Source of the DNA: Reclinomonas americana ATCC 50394 | Lineage: Eukaryota > Jakobida > Jakobea > Jakobida | Reading direction: 5' to 3' | NCBI GenBank assembly: GCA_048213135.1 | Contig: PS015082.1 | Coordinates: 75,923 to 104,233, forward strand | Length of the DNA stretch: 28,311 nt | In this document: piece after piece, positions 9,402-20,030 of the stretch | Layout of the letters: the number at the start of each line of letters is the position of its first letter | Position numbering within the stretch: position 1 is the first letter of the stretch | Notes under the pieces: generated by a model | Seen by the model: only the letters and a program-made list of their open reading frames with translations | What the model was told of the DNA's origin: nothing | Database searches by the model: none | Made by a program: the position numbers and the translations under genes

Positions 9402-11029
9402 ATGGAGGAGGTGCGTGCGACACACACACATGCACAACAGTGTCATGACTCGCACTGCTGCGCATGTTCTTCCGCGTGTGTGCGCCTGTGTGTTGGCATG
9501 ACGATCGACATGGCACACAAACTGCTTCTTCCTCTCTCTCTCTCGCTCTCTTTCTCTCTTCCAGTCCTCTATCAATGTTCATGCCACACACCTGTCTCTT
9601 TCCCTCTCCTTCGCATCACTTGTGCTTTTTTTTCGCTGGATTCGTCGCGCATCGCATCGAAAAGTTCTCACTCTCTTCGCATTTTTTTCTGCGCAGATTG
9701 TGCACTTGCTGAACACGGAAGTGGTGGATCGCCTGATTCTGGGTGTCGAGCCGAACCCGGCCAACACTCCGCTCTCGTTCGACTACTCGGTGTGGCGCCA
9801 GGCGGCGCTCATTTGGTCGCTGATCACCTTTGGCGGCTACATTGTTTGTTGCGTCAATTGCCTGGTCCTGCCTCCCTCTCATCTGCCTCTTGTCACTCAC
9901 GCACCCCATGTGCGTTAGATTTCATCTTCTGCACCCTGTCGTACCTGTGGACGTTCAAGCTGTACAAGAACTACTACTTCCCGCAGGGTCTGGTGGTGCC
10001 GTGGAGCCAGCTCGGCAGCGAGATCTTCCTCTCCTGCTGGTCGATTCCCATCATGGGCTTGCTGACGGTGCCGCTGGAGGTACGCGTCTCTCTTCGTCGT
10101 TGTCGTTGTGTGCCGACTGCCAACTCACCTGCATCGGCAGCTGCTGGTGCTGTACGGCTACACCAATGTTTACTTTAATGTGTCGGACTACGGCATGGCG
10201 TACATGTTTGTGTCGCCGGTGCTGTTCCTCATCTTTACCGACTCGCTGATCTACTGGATCCACCGCGGCCTGCACGACATCCCGTGGCTCTACAACAACA
10301 TCCACAAGCCGCACCACACCTTCAAGGAGGTGACGCCGTTCTCGGCCTTGTCGTTCCACCCGGTCGACGGCTGGGCGCAGGGTCTCCCCTACCACCTCTT
10401 CGTGATGGTGTTCCCGTTCCACTCGTACATGTACTTTGGCGCCCTCCTCGTCGTCAACATGTGGACCATCAACATCCACGATCGTTGGTCACTCGACATC
10501 CCCGCCGTCAACGGTGCTTCGCATCACGACATTCACCACCGCAAGGTATGTGCGCGCGCTCCCAATAGTGTGCTGATCTCCTGTTCCAGTTGCTCACTCT
10601 CTTGTCCCTCCCCCCTCGCAGTATGTCGTTGCGTACAATGCGTCAACCTGCTGCTCGCACCCGTGCTTCCCCCTCATTGCTCACCTCTCTCTGCTCGTGT
10701 CATCTCATCGCCATGCACACCAGTACAACGTTGCGTCTCACTCACATTGGTTTGTTTGTCAAGCGTCGCGCCACTGACCCTTCCCTTCCCTCTCCCCCTA
10801 CGCAGTATGGCCAGGTGCTGTCGCCCTCCCTCTGTTCTCTCACCCCAGCCTCTCATCTCACATTCACACACTTGCTCAGTACTTGACCTTCTGGGACAAG
10901 GTCTGCGGCACGTTCCTCGACCCGGCGGTGCAGGCGGCCAAGGATGCCGAGGAGGAGAAGAAGTGGGGCAAGCGCTCCGGCTCGGTCTCCACAGGTGCCG
11001 GCAAGAAGAGCACCATCAAGGCGGCGTAA
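9402..11029 (+). CDS. Sterol C5-desaturase (lathosterol oxidase, ERG3/SC5D family)
   Basis: Di-iron ER membrane enzyme that introduces the C5-C6 double bond in sterols. The three histidine boxes are present: HRGLH (148-152), HKPHH (162-166) and HHDIHH (235-240). Hydrophobic spans surround YIVYFIFCTLSY, FLSCWSIPIMGLLTVPLE and MFVSPVLFLIFTDSLIYW. Exons: 9402-9410 (MEE), 9697-9847, 9919-10079, 10141-10545, 10621-10626 (YV), 10724-10729 (YN), 10806-10814 (YGQ), 10880-11029; 298 residues. Three consecutive microexons rebuild the family's conserved YVYNYGQY stretch after the last histidine box, and no longer reading does. The start at 9402 is the only upstream ATG I found with the right phase and a good donor, but it implies a 286-nt first intron, so it is less sure. 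The charged C-terminal tail ends KKSTIKAA. It shares a divergent promoter with the START-like gene. Confidence 0.93.
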
Positions 11030-11234
11030 TGGAACTGGCGAAGGATTGTTATTGTTTTTTTGTTTTCTCCTCCCAAGAGTAAGTGTGTGCACAGTCACTG
11101 TCTGTGTGATTCTTTCCCCGTTCAACGTACGGAGAAGTGAAGACGCATGACAAAGGCGGTGACGGCATCCATACGTACACAAACACAGCTTATTTAATTG
11201 TATTGCTTTGACTGCTCTCTCATGATTAACAATG
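11030..11234. other. Convergent intergenic region
   Basis: 205 bp between two stop codons on opposite strands, with T-rich stretches just after the desaturase stop. No gene seen. Confidence 0.6.
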
Positions 11235-14200
11235 TCACACTCGACTGGGCGCAAAAGCATGCGGCTGTCGCCCTGCAGCACTGGCGGCCGACGCAGCGCT
11301 GGCCAGGTCCGACGGTGCTGGTAACCGTGGTGGCTGCGGTGGTGGTGGCGCCGCCGACAGGTACGACCGCGGGGCGTCACTGCGTGCGTCCAGCGAGGCC
11401 GTCGAGTTGGACGCTGGCCGACCAAACAGTGGGTTGCTGACGTTCTGTCCGACCGCCGACGCACTACTGCCCAGTGGCGATGTGGCGGGGGTGGGCGGCA
11501 CAGGTTGCGCCGGTGGCTGCGGCAGGCCAGCGGCCGATCGCACCGACTGACCGCGCAACAGTGACATGGTGTCGGGTGGCGTGGCCGGTGGCGTGCCATT
11601 CGTCGGCGACGACGGGGGCGACTGCTGTGCGCCCGGACCCGCCGATGGCAGAGGTGCAGACACGCCTCCCCTGGATTCGCGAAGTCTGTACACGTACGCG
11701 CGCGCACGTCAGTTGCAAGAAATGCCTGGGTGCACGCACGCAAGAGTCGACGCAACTGTCGCATTTTTTGCCACTGCGCGGCAAGTGAACCGGCTGGTGG
11801 ATCCGACGAGGACTTGTCGCCGCCGCCACCGCCGCCACCGCCACCTCCGCTGCTGTTACCACGACCGAGTACACCGCCAAGAGTGGAAAGCGTGCCACCA
11901 CCACCGCCACCGCCGCCGCCGCCACCACTACTACCACCGCCACCACCACCGCCGCCACCCGAAGGCAGACTGATGCCTCCGCCTCCACCGCCGCCACCGA
12001 CACCGAACAGGCGAGAGGAAACCAGCACCAGACCTGCACTCAGAGGCATTAGTGATGTGCAGCAAAGTACGAACTCCTTCCCAAACTGTCTCTCACGCAC
12101 CCGTGGTGATCACAGTGGAGAACGCGTTGGTGCCGGCGCTGAGATACAGGAATGCCACGACCACAAAAGCGAGAATGCTGCCGAGTAGCAAGGCAGTCGA
12201 CAGCACGGAGACGAGGATGGTTCGGGTGCGATGTCGCACGAATCTACGAACGGGAGGGGGAGGGCGAGTGAGTATCGTGACGTGTCGTGTATGTGCGTGA
12301 TCTGATCGGAACTTGGTGATGGTTCTGAGCGCACGCTCCAGGCGCTGGCCCGTGAGACCACACGCTCGTTCGGCGACTTCTGCAGCCTCCTGATCCATCG
12401 GTGCTCCCGGGGCGTACAGGCGCTGCATTGACGGAGATTAATGATGGGGGGGCAGGTGACGTGGATGGTGCACACACGAACCACAGCCTCCTCGTCATTG
12501 AGCTCGTATCCGCCGCGTACGACAAACGTGGCCCGACGCAAGCTGATTTCAACCACATCCAGAGCGAGACCGGCATTGTTGGCCGAAAAGTAAATGGCAA
12601 ACACCTGATCAAGGTCGGTGCAAGTGGGCACACGACATCGCACCACTCCATTGCGTGCAATCGCATCAGTCACACTCACCATCGCGCCCACTGCCGCCGC
12701 CGGCAGCAGCACGGTCTGGGTGGCCACCAGCAGGCCGACGATGAACCAGAGACAAAACAAGATGATCGCCGCGATCACAGTGACAATCAGCACAAAGGCA
12801 CTAATCTGGTAGAAGACTTCCAGGGTCCGCGACGGTACTTGTCCGTGCTTGAAGATGCGGTGCCAGCGACACGACGCCACCACCAACCAGAAAAGTGTCA
12901 CCGACAGTGGCCACAGTAATAGCTGGTGACTCGCAGTGAGTGCCACCAGCAGCAGCACACGATCGCACAACCTCACAACGCACCACCAGCATGGCGGTGA
13001 TATCTTCTTGGAACACAATCGGCGCCATGAAAATCCACGTGTAGAGAATGCTTGGTGCGCACAAGTTGACGATCAGCAGCCAGCGTTTTCGTGTCTTCAG
13101 GTCTCTGTCGAGCACCACCGAGTGAGTCCAGCAGTTGGCGAGAGGCGCGGTGGTGGCGAAGCAGGCACGCAACTCTTCCGACATGTCCTTCAGGTGCGAT
13201 GCCTCCAGGAACGACGATCCCGAGATACCGAGTGCGCGGAAAATCAACGTGGCCACATAGATACCACCGCCAATGGCACTGACCAACATCAGTGACAACA
13301 ACACGATCCATTCCGATTGCTGACACACATTGTGAATACACGGGCGAGTGTCATACACGCACACGCACACACACACAGAGCTGTGACTCATTGCGCAACT
13401 GAGGTCTTGTTGGGCGTGCAGATGCCCTGATTGTCGCAGCACTGCAGGTTGGGGTTGGAACCAATCACCTTTGGTACGACGGGGTCGCCAAAGCAGAGTG
13501 TCGGTGGCGCCGCCAATTTGGTGGTGTTGTACGCCTGCACAGGAGCAGCGATTGTCAGAAAACAAGAGAGACAGGAGAGAGATAGGAGAGTAATGCAATG
13601 AAGACGCACCGTGTACAGCGCCAACGCAATGGTGGTGATGCGGTAATCTGGCGTCGTATCGATGCAGAACGGCAACGACAGCTGAATCTGAGCCACATTG
13701 TAGTCGAATGGCACCAGGAACAAGGTGAAGAACTGCAACACCAAGTAAGCACACAAGTGATACGTGCGGGTACCGCGACGGAACAACACCAAACTTGGAT
13801 GAGCTTAAAGTTGAACTGGTAGTAAAATGCATTGTCTGCAATCGCCTGCAACACGACGGCGCAAAAGAGACGAGCGACGAGTGAGTGCGTGCGCATGTGT
13901 GGAAGTACAGGGGCATGGAGAATAACGTCACCCAATGCTGTGGATAAACGCCACTGTACTGGGTCTTGAGATCTGTATCCAGGAGAACCGAGCTCAAGTC
14001 GCCATTCACCTGCGAATCGGAGACGCATACATCAGTGGTGGAGAGGGAAAAAAAGAGCGGAGCGTGCGCTGCAGCATTGCGCAACAGAAATGTTAATGAG
14101 CGTCACTGGGCGCAGAGGCGAAATGCTGCGCAACGCCGCCGAGAAATTCGTGGACGACACAGGGGCCACAGCTTGCGTGAGGTAGGATGTGGTGTTGACA

Positions 14201-16250
14201 GGCGGGTTGGGCAGCGGGTAGGTGGTGCACGCATCGTCTGCACAAATGGAAATGGGTGCGTGGTGGTGAGCGTCTGCAAACGACACGAAATCGGCTGACG
14301 ACGCACGATTGGCAAAGGCGCTAAAGTACTGATCGGCGGTCGGGCAGTAACCGGCAACGTTGATGGCATTGCCGTAGCACTGCAGACTGCCGATGTTGAG
14401 AGGCTTGGTTAAAAACGTGTAGCCGAACGAAGGGCAGTTGACGCTGCCGGTGGCACACATGGCAACCAGCGTGGTCTGCACGGCAAGAAACACATGCCGC
14501 GGTGAGCAACGCCACCGAGTGTTCTGCAAGCACGAACGTTGCTTACCCAAGTGAGTAAGAGTGGTCTACCACCCACAAGTGGCGTGAGGATGTCGTAGTT
14601 GAAGCGTAGTTGTAAAGGCTGACCGCTCCCAGGGTTCACTTGACCGGCGGGGTTGGTGATGACCCACGACATGGTGTCGTCTTCGAGCAGATTCCACGTG
14701 CCATCCGGCTGGATGAACACAAGTGTCGTGATGGGCCCTGTACGTCGACGGTTGTGAGCGACGAAGGAATGTGTGGGGAGTTGAGGGAAAGCTGCGACGT
14801 ACACATGCACGTGATGCGGACGTTGTTGCTCTGCGACTGCTGCTGAATGTCGTTGGAGCACCACGGCAGGTTGACTGGATTGCCCGAAGCGTCAATGACC
14901 GTCACATTCTGCGCGCCGCCAATGTTCAGCTTTCCTGATACCGACAAACAGAACAACAGCAAACAAGCAACGAGAAGCACACACCAGCGTCTGCGCCGAC
15001 TCGAGATAATTTAGGGAGGAGCACGGCACGTAGTAGAAGCTTTGCGGCGGCACCAATTGCGGGCAGTTCAACTGTGCCGCGTAGCTCCAGCCAGAGAGGA
15101 TCACCGAGTAGGCGACTGCGAGGCGCGTGTCAAGCATGGAAGATGATGAGATAGATTGTGAGAGCACGCACTGCCAATGGAGGGCGCCACTGTGGCCACC
15201 AGTGTGATTGGGACGAGAACGGGATTCGAGGTGACCAGCAAACTGGCCTGCAGCGGCTGCGCCGACGATTGCTGACCAATGTAGCCGACAAAGATGAGCT
15301 GCGAGAACACGGCCTGCCCGTTCACGGTGTTGACCGTGCTCTGGCCGATGAACGCGAAGCTGGGATTGCTGGGCGAAATGACGACGGCACGTCCATTGTC
15401 GCTCAGCACCAGATTGCCCCAGCCGTCCGTCACCTCAATCGTCATGGTGCGGAACGGCATGCCCACCACGGCGTAAAACAGCGCCTGAACTGAAGTGGCA
15501 GAGGCGCGCAAGCGAGTCGAGTCTGGAAACACAGCGTGTGTAAGAGAGGGATGGCACAGCACGACTCGTGCGGGGTGCGAGACGCAACATCCGTACTGTA
15601 CGACCACGTTAATGGTGGCGTCGAGGGCACACGAGGGATATTGGACGCGAACTTGTAGCGTCTCCTGTATGACGTTGCCGTTCAACACCGCACCGCAAGC
15701 AGTGTTCAGCTGACCGCAAAGCGTCCAGTAGACCTGATCGCCACAGCGGGTGTGGTGAGCCAGAGGTCTCCGCAAGAGCGCGAAGACCAAAGAAGAACGC
15801 AACTGCTTGTGAGACTGGATCGGAGGTGAAGGTGGAGGCCGCCGTGTACCCCTGCGTGCACACCTGCGCGCACCCTTGGCCAGGCGCCACACCTATCCGC
15901 GTGATGTTGAGCACCACCTGCGAGTTGAAGGTGATGGCCGGGGTGCTGGTGAAGCTGAGCGCATTGTACTGGCCCATGCGCATGGGATTGGTCGTGGTGT
16001 AACCCTGCAGTCCATTGACGATCGCCAGCGACATGAACGGACAGGCAGACGCACGCGGAACCACACTCGTGCTGGTGGCAGCCACTATTGCAAACGAGTC
16101 AGAAGGTGAGTTGCGTGCGCGGCGCGAGAGTGCAGTCACGAAACTCGAGGCCATTTGCATCGCCGCGGCCAGGTACACTGGGATGAGAAGCGCCACGACT
16201 GTAAACGTCAAGAGACGCGCAAGCGCGCCATCAGCACGGCGCTGAAACAT
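11235..16250 (-). CDS. Large multi-pass membrane protein: beta-rich ectodomain, six C-terminal-half TM helices, polyglycine tail
   Basis: Not recognised as a named family. Twenty minus-strand exons join in frame to 1,240 residues: 16250-16145, 16084-15804, 15733-15589, 15522-15172, 15115-14985, 14929-14803, 14737-14547, 14475-14307, 14237-14086, 14009-13932, 13845-13795, 13732-13610, 13534-13400, 13319-12984, 12922-12680, 12604-12482, 12422-12313, 12243-12101, 12033-11757, 11685-11235. An N-terminal signal anchor (about 12-32) is followed by about 640 residues with paired cysteines, many N-x-S/T sites and an Ig-like block (IEVTDGWGNLVLSDNG ... NTVNGQAVFSQL). TM helices lie near 684-706, 760-785, 793-811, 826-848, 850-873 and 960-985. 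Next come glycine runs of 8, 9, 11 and 10 and a Pro/Ala/Ser-rich cytosolic tail. One TM, a huge loop, then a TM cluster suggests a receptor or channel, which is inference. The first intron is optional in frame. Confidence 0.8.
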
Positions 16251-16369
16251 CCACCGAGCGCCGAGTGCGTTCTTTTGAATGCGAATGAATAGTCAAAGGA
16301 TTGAGGACCGTGGGACGTGTGGGAACATCATGGGTTTAGTTCATTGTCGGAAGGCGTGCTGCCGCTGTT

Positions 16370-17098
16370 TTACGGGATGATGTATCCATCGGGGGCGCTG
16401 CCGCACCAGTGCTCATTGAGCCACTCCACTGCAATGCCAAACTTGCCATTCCAGTGCACGCCATCGCCATTGCTCGACGCGTTCGAATCTAAAACCCAAG
16501 GTCGTTAGCTTTTTCACACAAGACGACGTTCTTCATGCTTCTGTCTCGGTCACCTCCGATGGAGAGCGCGGCGTGACCATTGGAGCTGCATCCGCTCCAG
16601 AAGAGCACGGCTCCGGCGGGCACATTAGTGCCACTGTAGTGCGTCCAGCCGGCCTTTTGCTTGGCCACCGCCGCGCCTTCCTTGGCGCTGCCCTGGTCGA
16701 GGTAGTCGCGGCGGACACCAGCCGACGCGTAGGCGTCCTTCACAAAGCCGAGGCAGCGGCCGCTGTCAGAGAGTGTGAGGGCGCACAATAGAGAGAGAAG
16801 AGTGTGTGAGAGAGGAAGAGTTAGACGAAACGCGTAGGGCGCGGCCGACTTCTGGAACGCCTCGCGCTCAAACTCAATGGCTTGCTGGATGGCATCGCCC
16901 ACTGGTTGCGCCTCCAGTTCCTCGGGCGCCTGCAGTGACAGCGAGAGCACTGAATGTGTGCGCGTGAGTGAGTGACAGCGTGTGAAGAGTGCTCTTGTGT
17001 GTGTAGAAGGCACCATTCTCCTCGTCCACGACAACAGCGTGCGCGAACACGGCCGCGAGAAGCAGCGCGAGAGCGACAATCAACAACGAGCGCGTCAT
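16370..17098 (-). CDS. Secreted NlpC/P60- or CHAP-like cysteine hydrolase
   Basis: Exons 17098 to about 17036, 16929-16832, 16762-16554 and 16488-16370 give about 162 residues, stop TAA at 16372-16370. The signal peptide is MTRSLLIVALALLLAAVFAHA. The mature part has the papain-like pattern of peptidoglycan amidases: Cys57 in GRCLGFVKDAYASAG, then PAGAVLFW, then His117 in NGHAALSIG. About 45 residues follow, ending WLNEHWCGSAPDGYIIP. Bacterial CHAP and NlpC/P60 domains cleave peptide bonds in cell-wall peptidoglycan, and secreted eukaryotic copies are usually thought to act on bacteria as food or threat. The first donor is uncertain by a few bases (phase-0 GT at 17035, 17032 or 17029). Introns and base composition match its neighbours, so if it was acquired from bacteria this was not recent. 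Which of the two related families it belongs to is unresolved. Confidence 0.78.
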
Positions 17099-17586
17099 GT
17101 GTGCTCACAGAGAGAAGACAAAATGTGCGTGAGAGAGCGCGAGAAGTACCAATGCGTGGCGGAAATGGTGTGCACATCACCCGCTCCCTCCCGCGCGCCA
17201 GATTGGTGTGCAGGAAAGGAGAGGCTGCGGCGGCGGAGGAGGAGGAGCAGAAGTGCGCTATGGCTCCCAGCGACCGCGCGCAATGTTCGAGGTGGCGTAA
17301 ATATTTCCGAATATGGTGAGTTGCAAAGGCCGCCATGCCATCATGCCATCAGTGATGGAAGCGTGTGTAACCCCAACTAGTACTGCAAGTGCGCCCACGC
17401 CATCGCCGGGTGCCATGACACACTACACGAGCAGCATCACGATCGGAAAAATCTCGATATCGACTCGTCGCAACCTGGCTCGCGCCGCAAGCACATCCCA
17501 GCTCACCATCTCCCACGTACGCGCACAGCTCATCACACACGCGTAAAGAAGGTGCGTTTTAGTCAAATAAAAGGGGAGTTGTTCGA
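17099..17586. other. Intergenic region, probable promoter of the hydrolase gene
   Basis: 488 bp between two minus-strand genes. No coding exon is convincing. It has an AT-rich island (TAAATATTTCCGAATATGG, near 17298-17316) and the palindrome TCGATATCGA at 17454-17463, similar to sites at 3867, 1861 and 21577. Confidence 0.5.
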
Positions 17587-18292
17587 TCACTCCAACCTCG
17601 CCGCCGAGGTGATTGCAAACAGCAGCACCAGCACAAACGGCAACGCCACACCAAACGTCCACGACAGCGCGTGACTCCATCCAAACGGTGAGCCAGTGCC
17701 GTACTGGTTGACGAGGTAGCCGGTGCCGGCCACGACAAAAATGACTCCAATGAAACCGACCACGGAGAAGATGATGCGCGGCACCTTGGCCACTCCGCGC
17801 GGGTGGTTGCCCACCGACAGGAAGATGGCTTGCGCGCCAAAGATGGCCAGCAGCATGAGACCAATCGCGTTCACAATCAGTGTCTGTGCGCGCACAAATG
17901 AGCGCGCATCTCAATGACGAGTGACGCACACAGAGAGACGCAACCTTGAGGCCGACCAGTCCCGCGCCACTGCTCAGCGTGTACGACGAGGTGACGCACG
18001 ATGACGAGCTGCGCGTGTGTGCGTGTGTGTCAGTGGCGGCAATGTTCCGACTCTCTCTCTCTCTCGCCACGCAACCTGCAGACATCGGCGTACACCAGTC
18101 CACCGCGGTACTCGATGCCCTGTCATTGTTCATCAGTGTCAACATCACACCTCTGCAACCACGTCACAACACGCACACACATACCGAGGCCGTGCTGACG
18201 ATCCAGAAGGGGAGGCCCGCTGCAATGGCCGCCAGCAGCACGCTGATCAGTGTGAGCACGCCCACAGGCAACCCAATCGCCACCGCCTTCAT
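17587..18292 (-). CDS. Claudin/PMP22-like four-span membrane protein
   Basis: Exons 18292-18185, 18119-18076, 18008-17945 and 17883-17587 join in frame to 170 residues. TM1 is near 3-30 (starting VAIGLPVGVLTLISVLLAAI). The first extracellular loop carries GGLVYADVCRSSSC, which resembles the W-(x)-GLW-C-C signature of the claudin/PMP22/EMP superfamily although the tryptophan within GLW is replaced. TM2 is the IVNAIGLMLLAIFGAQAIFL segment, TM3 IIFSVVGFIGVIFVVAGTGY and TM4 FGVALPFVLVLLFAI, ending SAARLE. The likely place is the plasma membrane. The role cannot be told: such proteins act in junctions, as channel subunits or in membrane organisation. Two of its three introns start GTTGCG. It is divergent from the next gene, 119 bp away. 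A fungal-type SUR7 relative is an alternative. Confidence 0.7.
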
Positions 18293-18411
18293 CGCTCGCT
18301 CACACACAGAGGGAATCACACAGACGGAGGCGGACGGACGCGAGAGCCGCTCCGAACGCGTTGCTGTCCACCGACTCGTCCGCCTCCTCTCTATCTGCAG
18401 TCAAACGATAC
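18293..18411. promoter_or_regulatory. Divergent promoter region (four-span protein / PPxY membrane protein)
   Basis: 119 bp between two start codons on opposite strands. GC-rich, with no TATA box seen. It would have to serve both membrane-protein genes. Confidence 0.45.
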
Positions 18412-19366
18412 ATGCGCGCGCATCGAGTGCCCCTGCTGCTCATCGCCCTCGTGGCGACACTGCTCGTGCTCGCCTCTGAGGAGACACACGCGCAGTGCTT
18501 TGGCAACAACGGCCTGCTCGCCACCTCGTCGAGTCTGTCGTGCTCCGGCTCGGCCACCTCCAACACATCGCTGTCGTGCCTGCGCTCGTGCTACGCCTCC
18601 TTTACCATCTCCTATGCCACCTCCACCACGGTCACTGTCACGCCGAGCTCGTCTGTGTCAGGGTGCGCATCTTGAATGAGAGAGAGCGTGAGAGCAGTTG
18701 CTCACTTCCGTCTTCTGTGCAGCTGCTCGTGCTCGTCGTTGCAGTACCGCGGTCCGATTGACACTGGCTGCTTCCAGGCCACGCTGTCGCCGGTGACCAC
18801 GCCCTCTGGCTACAACACCACTCTCTCGCTGACGTACTCTGGCGGCAGTGTGACGGGCTCCATGAGCTTCACGCCCTCCGGAACCACCACCGCCACCACA
18901 TGCTCGGCGTCGTACTTTTGCAACTCGAGCAGCAACACCAACGGATGCCTCTTTGTGTCGTGTTGCGTCTCACTCTCTCGCATGCCATGAGTGTGCATTT
19001 TTCCGCGCATCTCACTCACTATGTGAGAAACAGGGAGTGGATCGAGCCCGACGCCGACGCCGACGCCGAGCACCGGTAGCGCTGGCGACGGCAAGGCCAT
19101 CACTGCGGGTGTGCTGGCGGGCTTGATTGGCGCCGGCTTCCTCTTCTCCGCGCTCGCCGGCGCGATTCACATGTCGAGTCGCAACAAGATGTCGCCGGCA
19201 CCGGGGTCGCCCACGGCGGCGCCAATGGCCGGTGCCACCTCGCCACAGGCCAACACGGGCTACGTGACGGCGCCGCCGCCTGCCGCCCCGCAGCAGCCGT
19301 ACTATCCGCCACCGGCGCAGTATGGTGCGCCGCCGCCGTACGGACAGCCAGTGTATGGCCAGCCTG
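18412..19366 (+). CDS. Type I single-span membrane protein with Ser/Thr-rich ectodomain and PPxY tail (3' end in gap)
   Basis: Exons 18412-18662, 18723-18961 and 19034 into the gap. ATG at 18412 begins a signal peptide (VPLLLIALVATLLVLA, cleavage probably after ETHA). The ectodomain, about 150 residues, is rich in Ser/Thr with about ten cysteines and several N-x-S/T sites, and ends in a GSGSSPTPTPTPSTG stalk. The TM helix is near 185-210 (AGVLAGLIGAGFLFSALAGA), followed by HMSSRNK, which places the tail in the cytosol. The tail is Pro/Ala/Tyr-rich with repeats like YGAPPPYGQPVYGQP, including PPPY, a WW-domain ligand. If the gap length is exact, the frame would end KRES at 19953, but I do not rely on that. 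Likely a cell-surface glycoprotein; family unknown. Confidence 0.72.
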
Positions 19367-19936
19367 NNNNNNNNNNNNNNNNNNNNNNNNNNNNNNNNNN
19401 NNNNNNNNNNNNNNNNNNNNNNNNNNNNNNNNNNNNNNNNNNNNNNNNNNNNNNNNNNNNNNNNNNNNNNNNNNNNNNNNNNNNNNNNNNNNNNNNNNNN
19501 NNNNNNNNNNNNNNNNNNNNNNNNNNNNNNNNNNNNNNNNNNNNNNNNNNNNNNNNNNNNNNNNNNNNNNNNNNNNNNNNNNNNNNNNNNNNNNNNNNNN
19601 NNNNNNNNNNNNNNNNNNNNNNNNNNNNNNNNNNNNNNNNNNNNNNNNNNNNNNNNNNNNNNNNNNNNNNNNNNNNNNNNNNNNNNNNNNNNNNNNNNNN
19701 NNNNNNNNNNNNNNNNNNNNNNNNNNNNNNNNNNNNNNNNNNNNNNNNNNNNNNNNNNNNNNNNNNNNNNNNNNNNNNNNNNNNNNNNNNNNNNNNNNNN
19801 NNNNNNNNNNNNNNNNNNNNNNNNNNNNNNNNNNNNNNNNNNNNNNNNNNNNNNNNNNNNNNNNNNNNNNNNNNNNNNNNNNNNNNNNNNNNNNNNNNNN
19901 NNNNNNNNNNNNNNNNNNNNNNNNNNNNNNNNNNNN
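19367..19936. other. Assembly gap (570 N)
   Basis: Run of N beginning inside the proline/tyrosine-rich tail repeats of the upstream gene; repeats probably caused the break. 19937-20030 holds the remaining convergent 3' sequence with no identifiable gene. Confidence 0.97.
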
Positions 19937-20030
19937 GCAAGCGTGAATCGTGAAGCCCTCATTCTTTTTGGTACACAAGAATTCTTCATTTACAACAACA
20001 CCATCACCATCACCACAGCAGTGTCGAGTG

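Noticed and set aside
11730-12188. Long plus-strand proline-rich open frame
   Set aside because: It is the antisense reading of the polyglycine exon of the minus-strand membrane-protein gene, which has a full in-phase splice model.
12482-12680. EF-hand in the large membrane protein
   Set aside because: The stretch with ANNAGLALDVVEI lacks the acidic ligand spacing, and part of the apparent domain is better read as a 75-nt intron (12679-12605).
19999-20016. Stretch that would read as six histidines, suggesting vector contamination
   Set aside because: It lies in noncoding sequence between two convergent genes and the flanks show no vector sequence; it is a CAC/CAT simple repeat.
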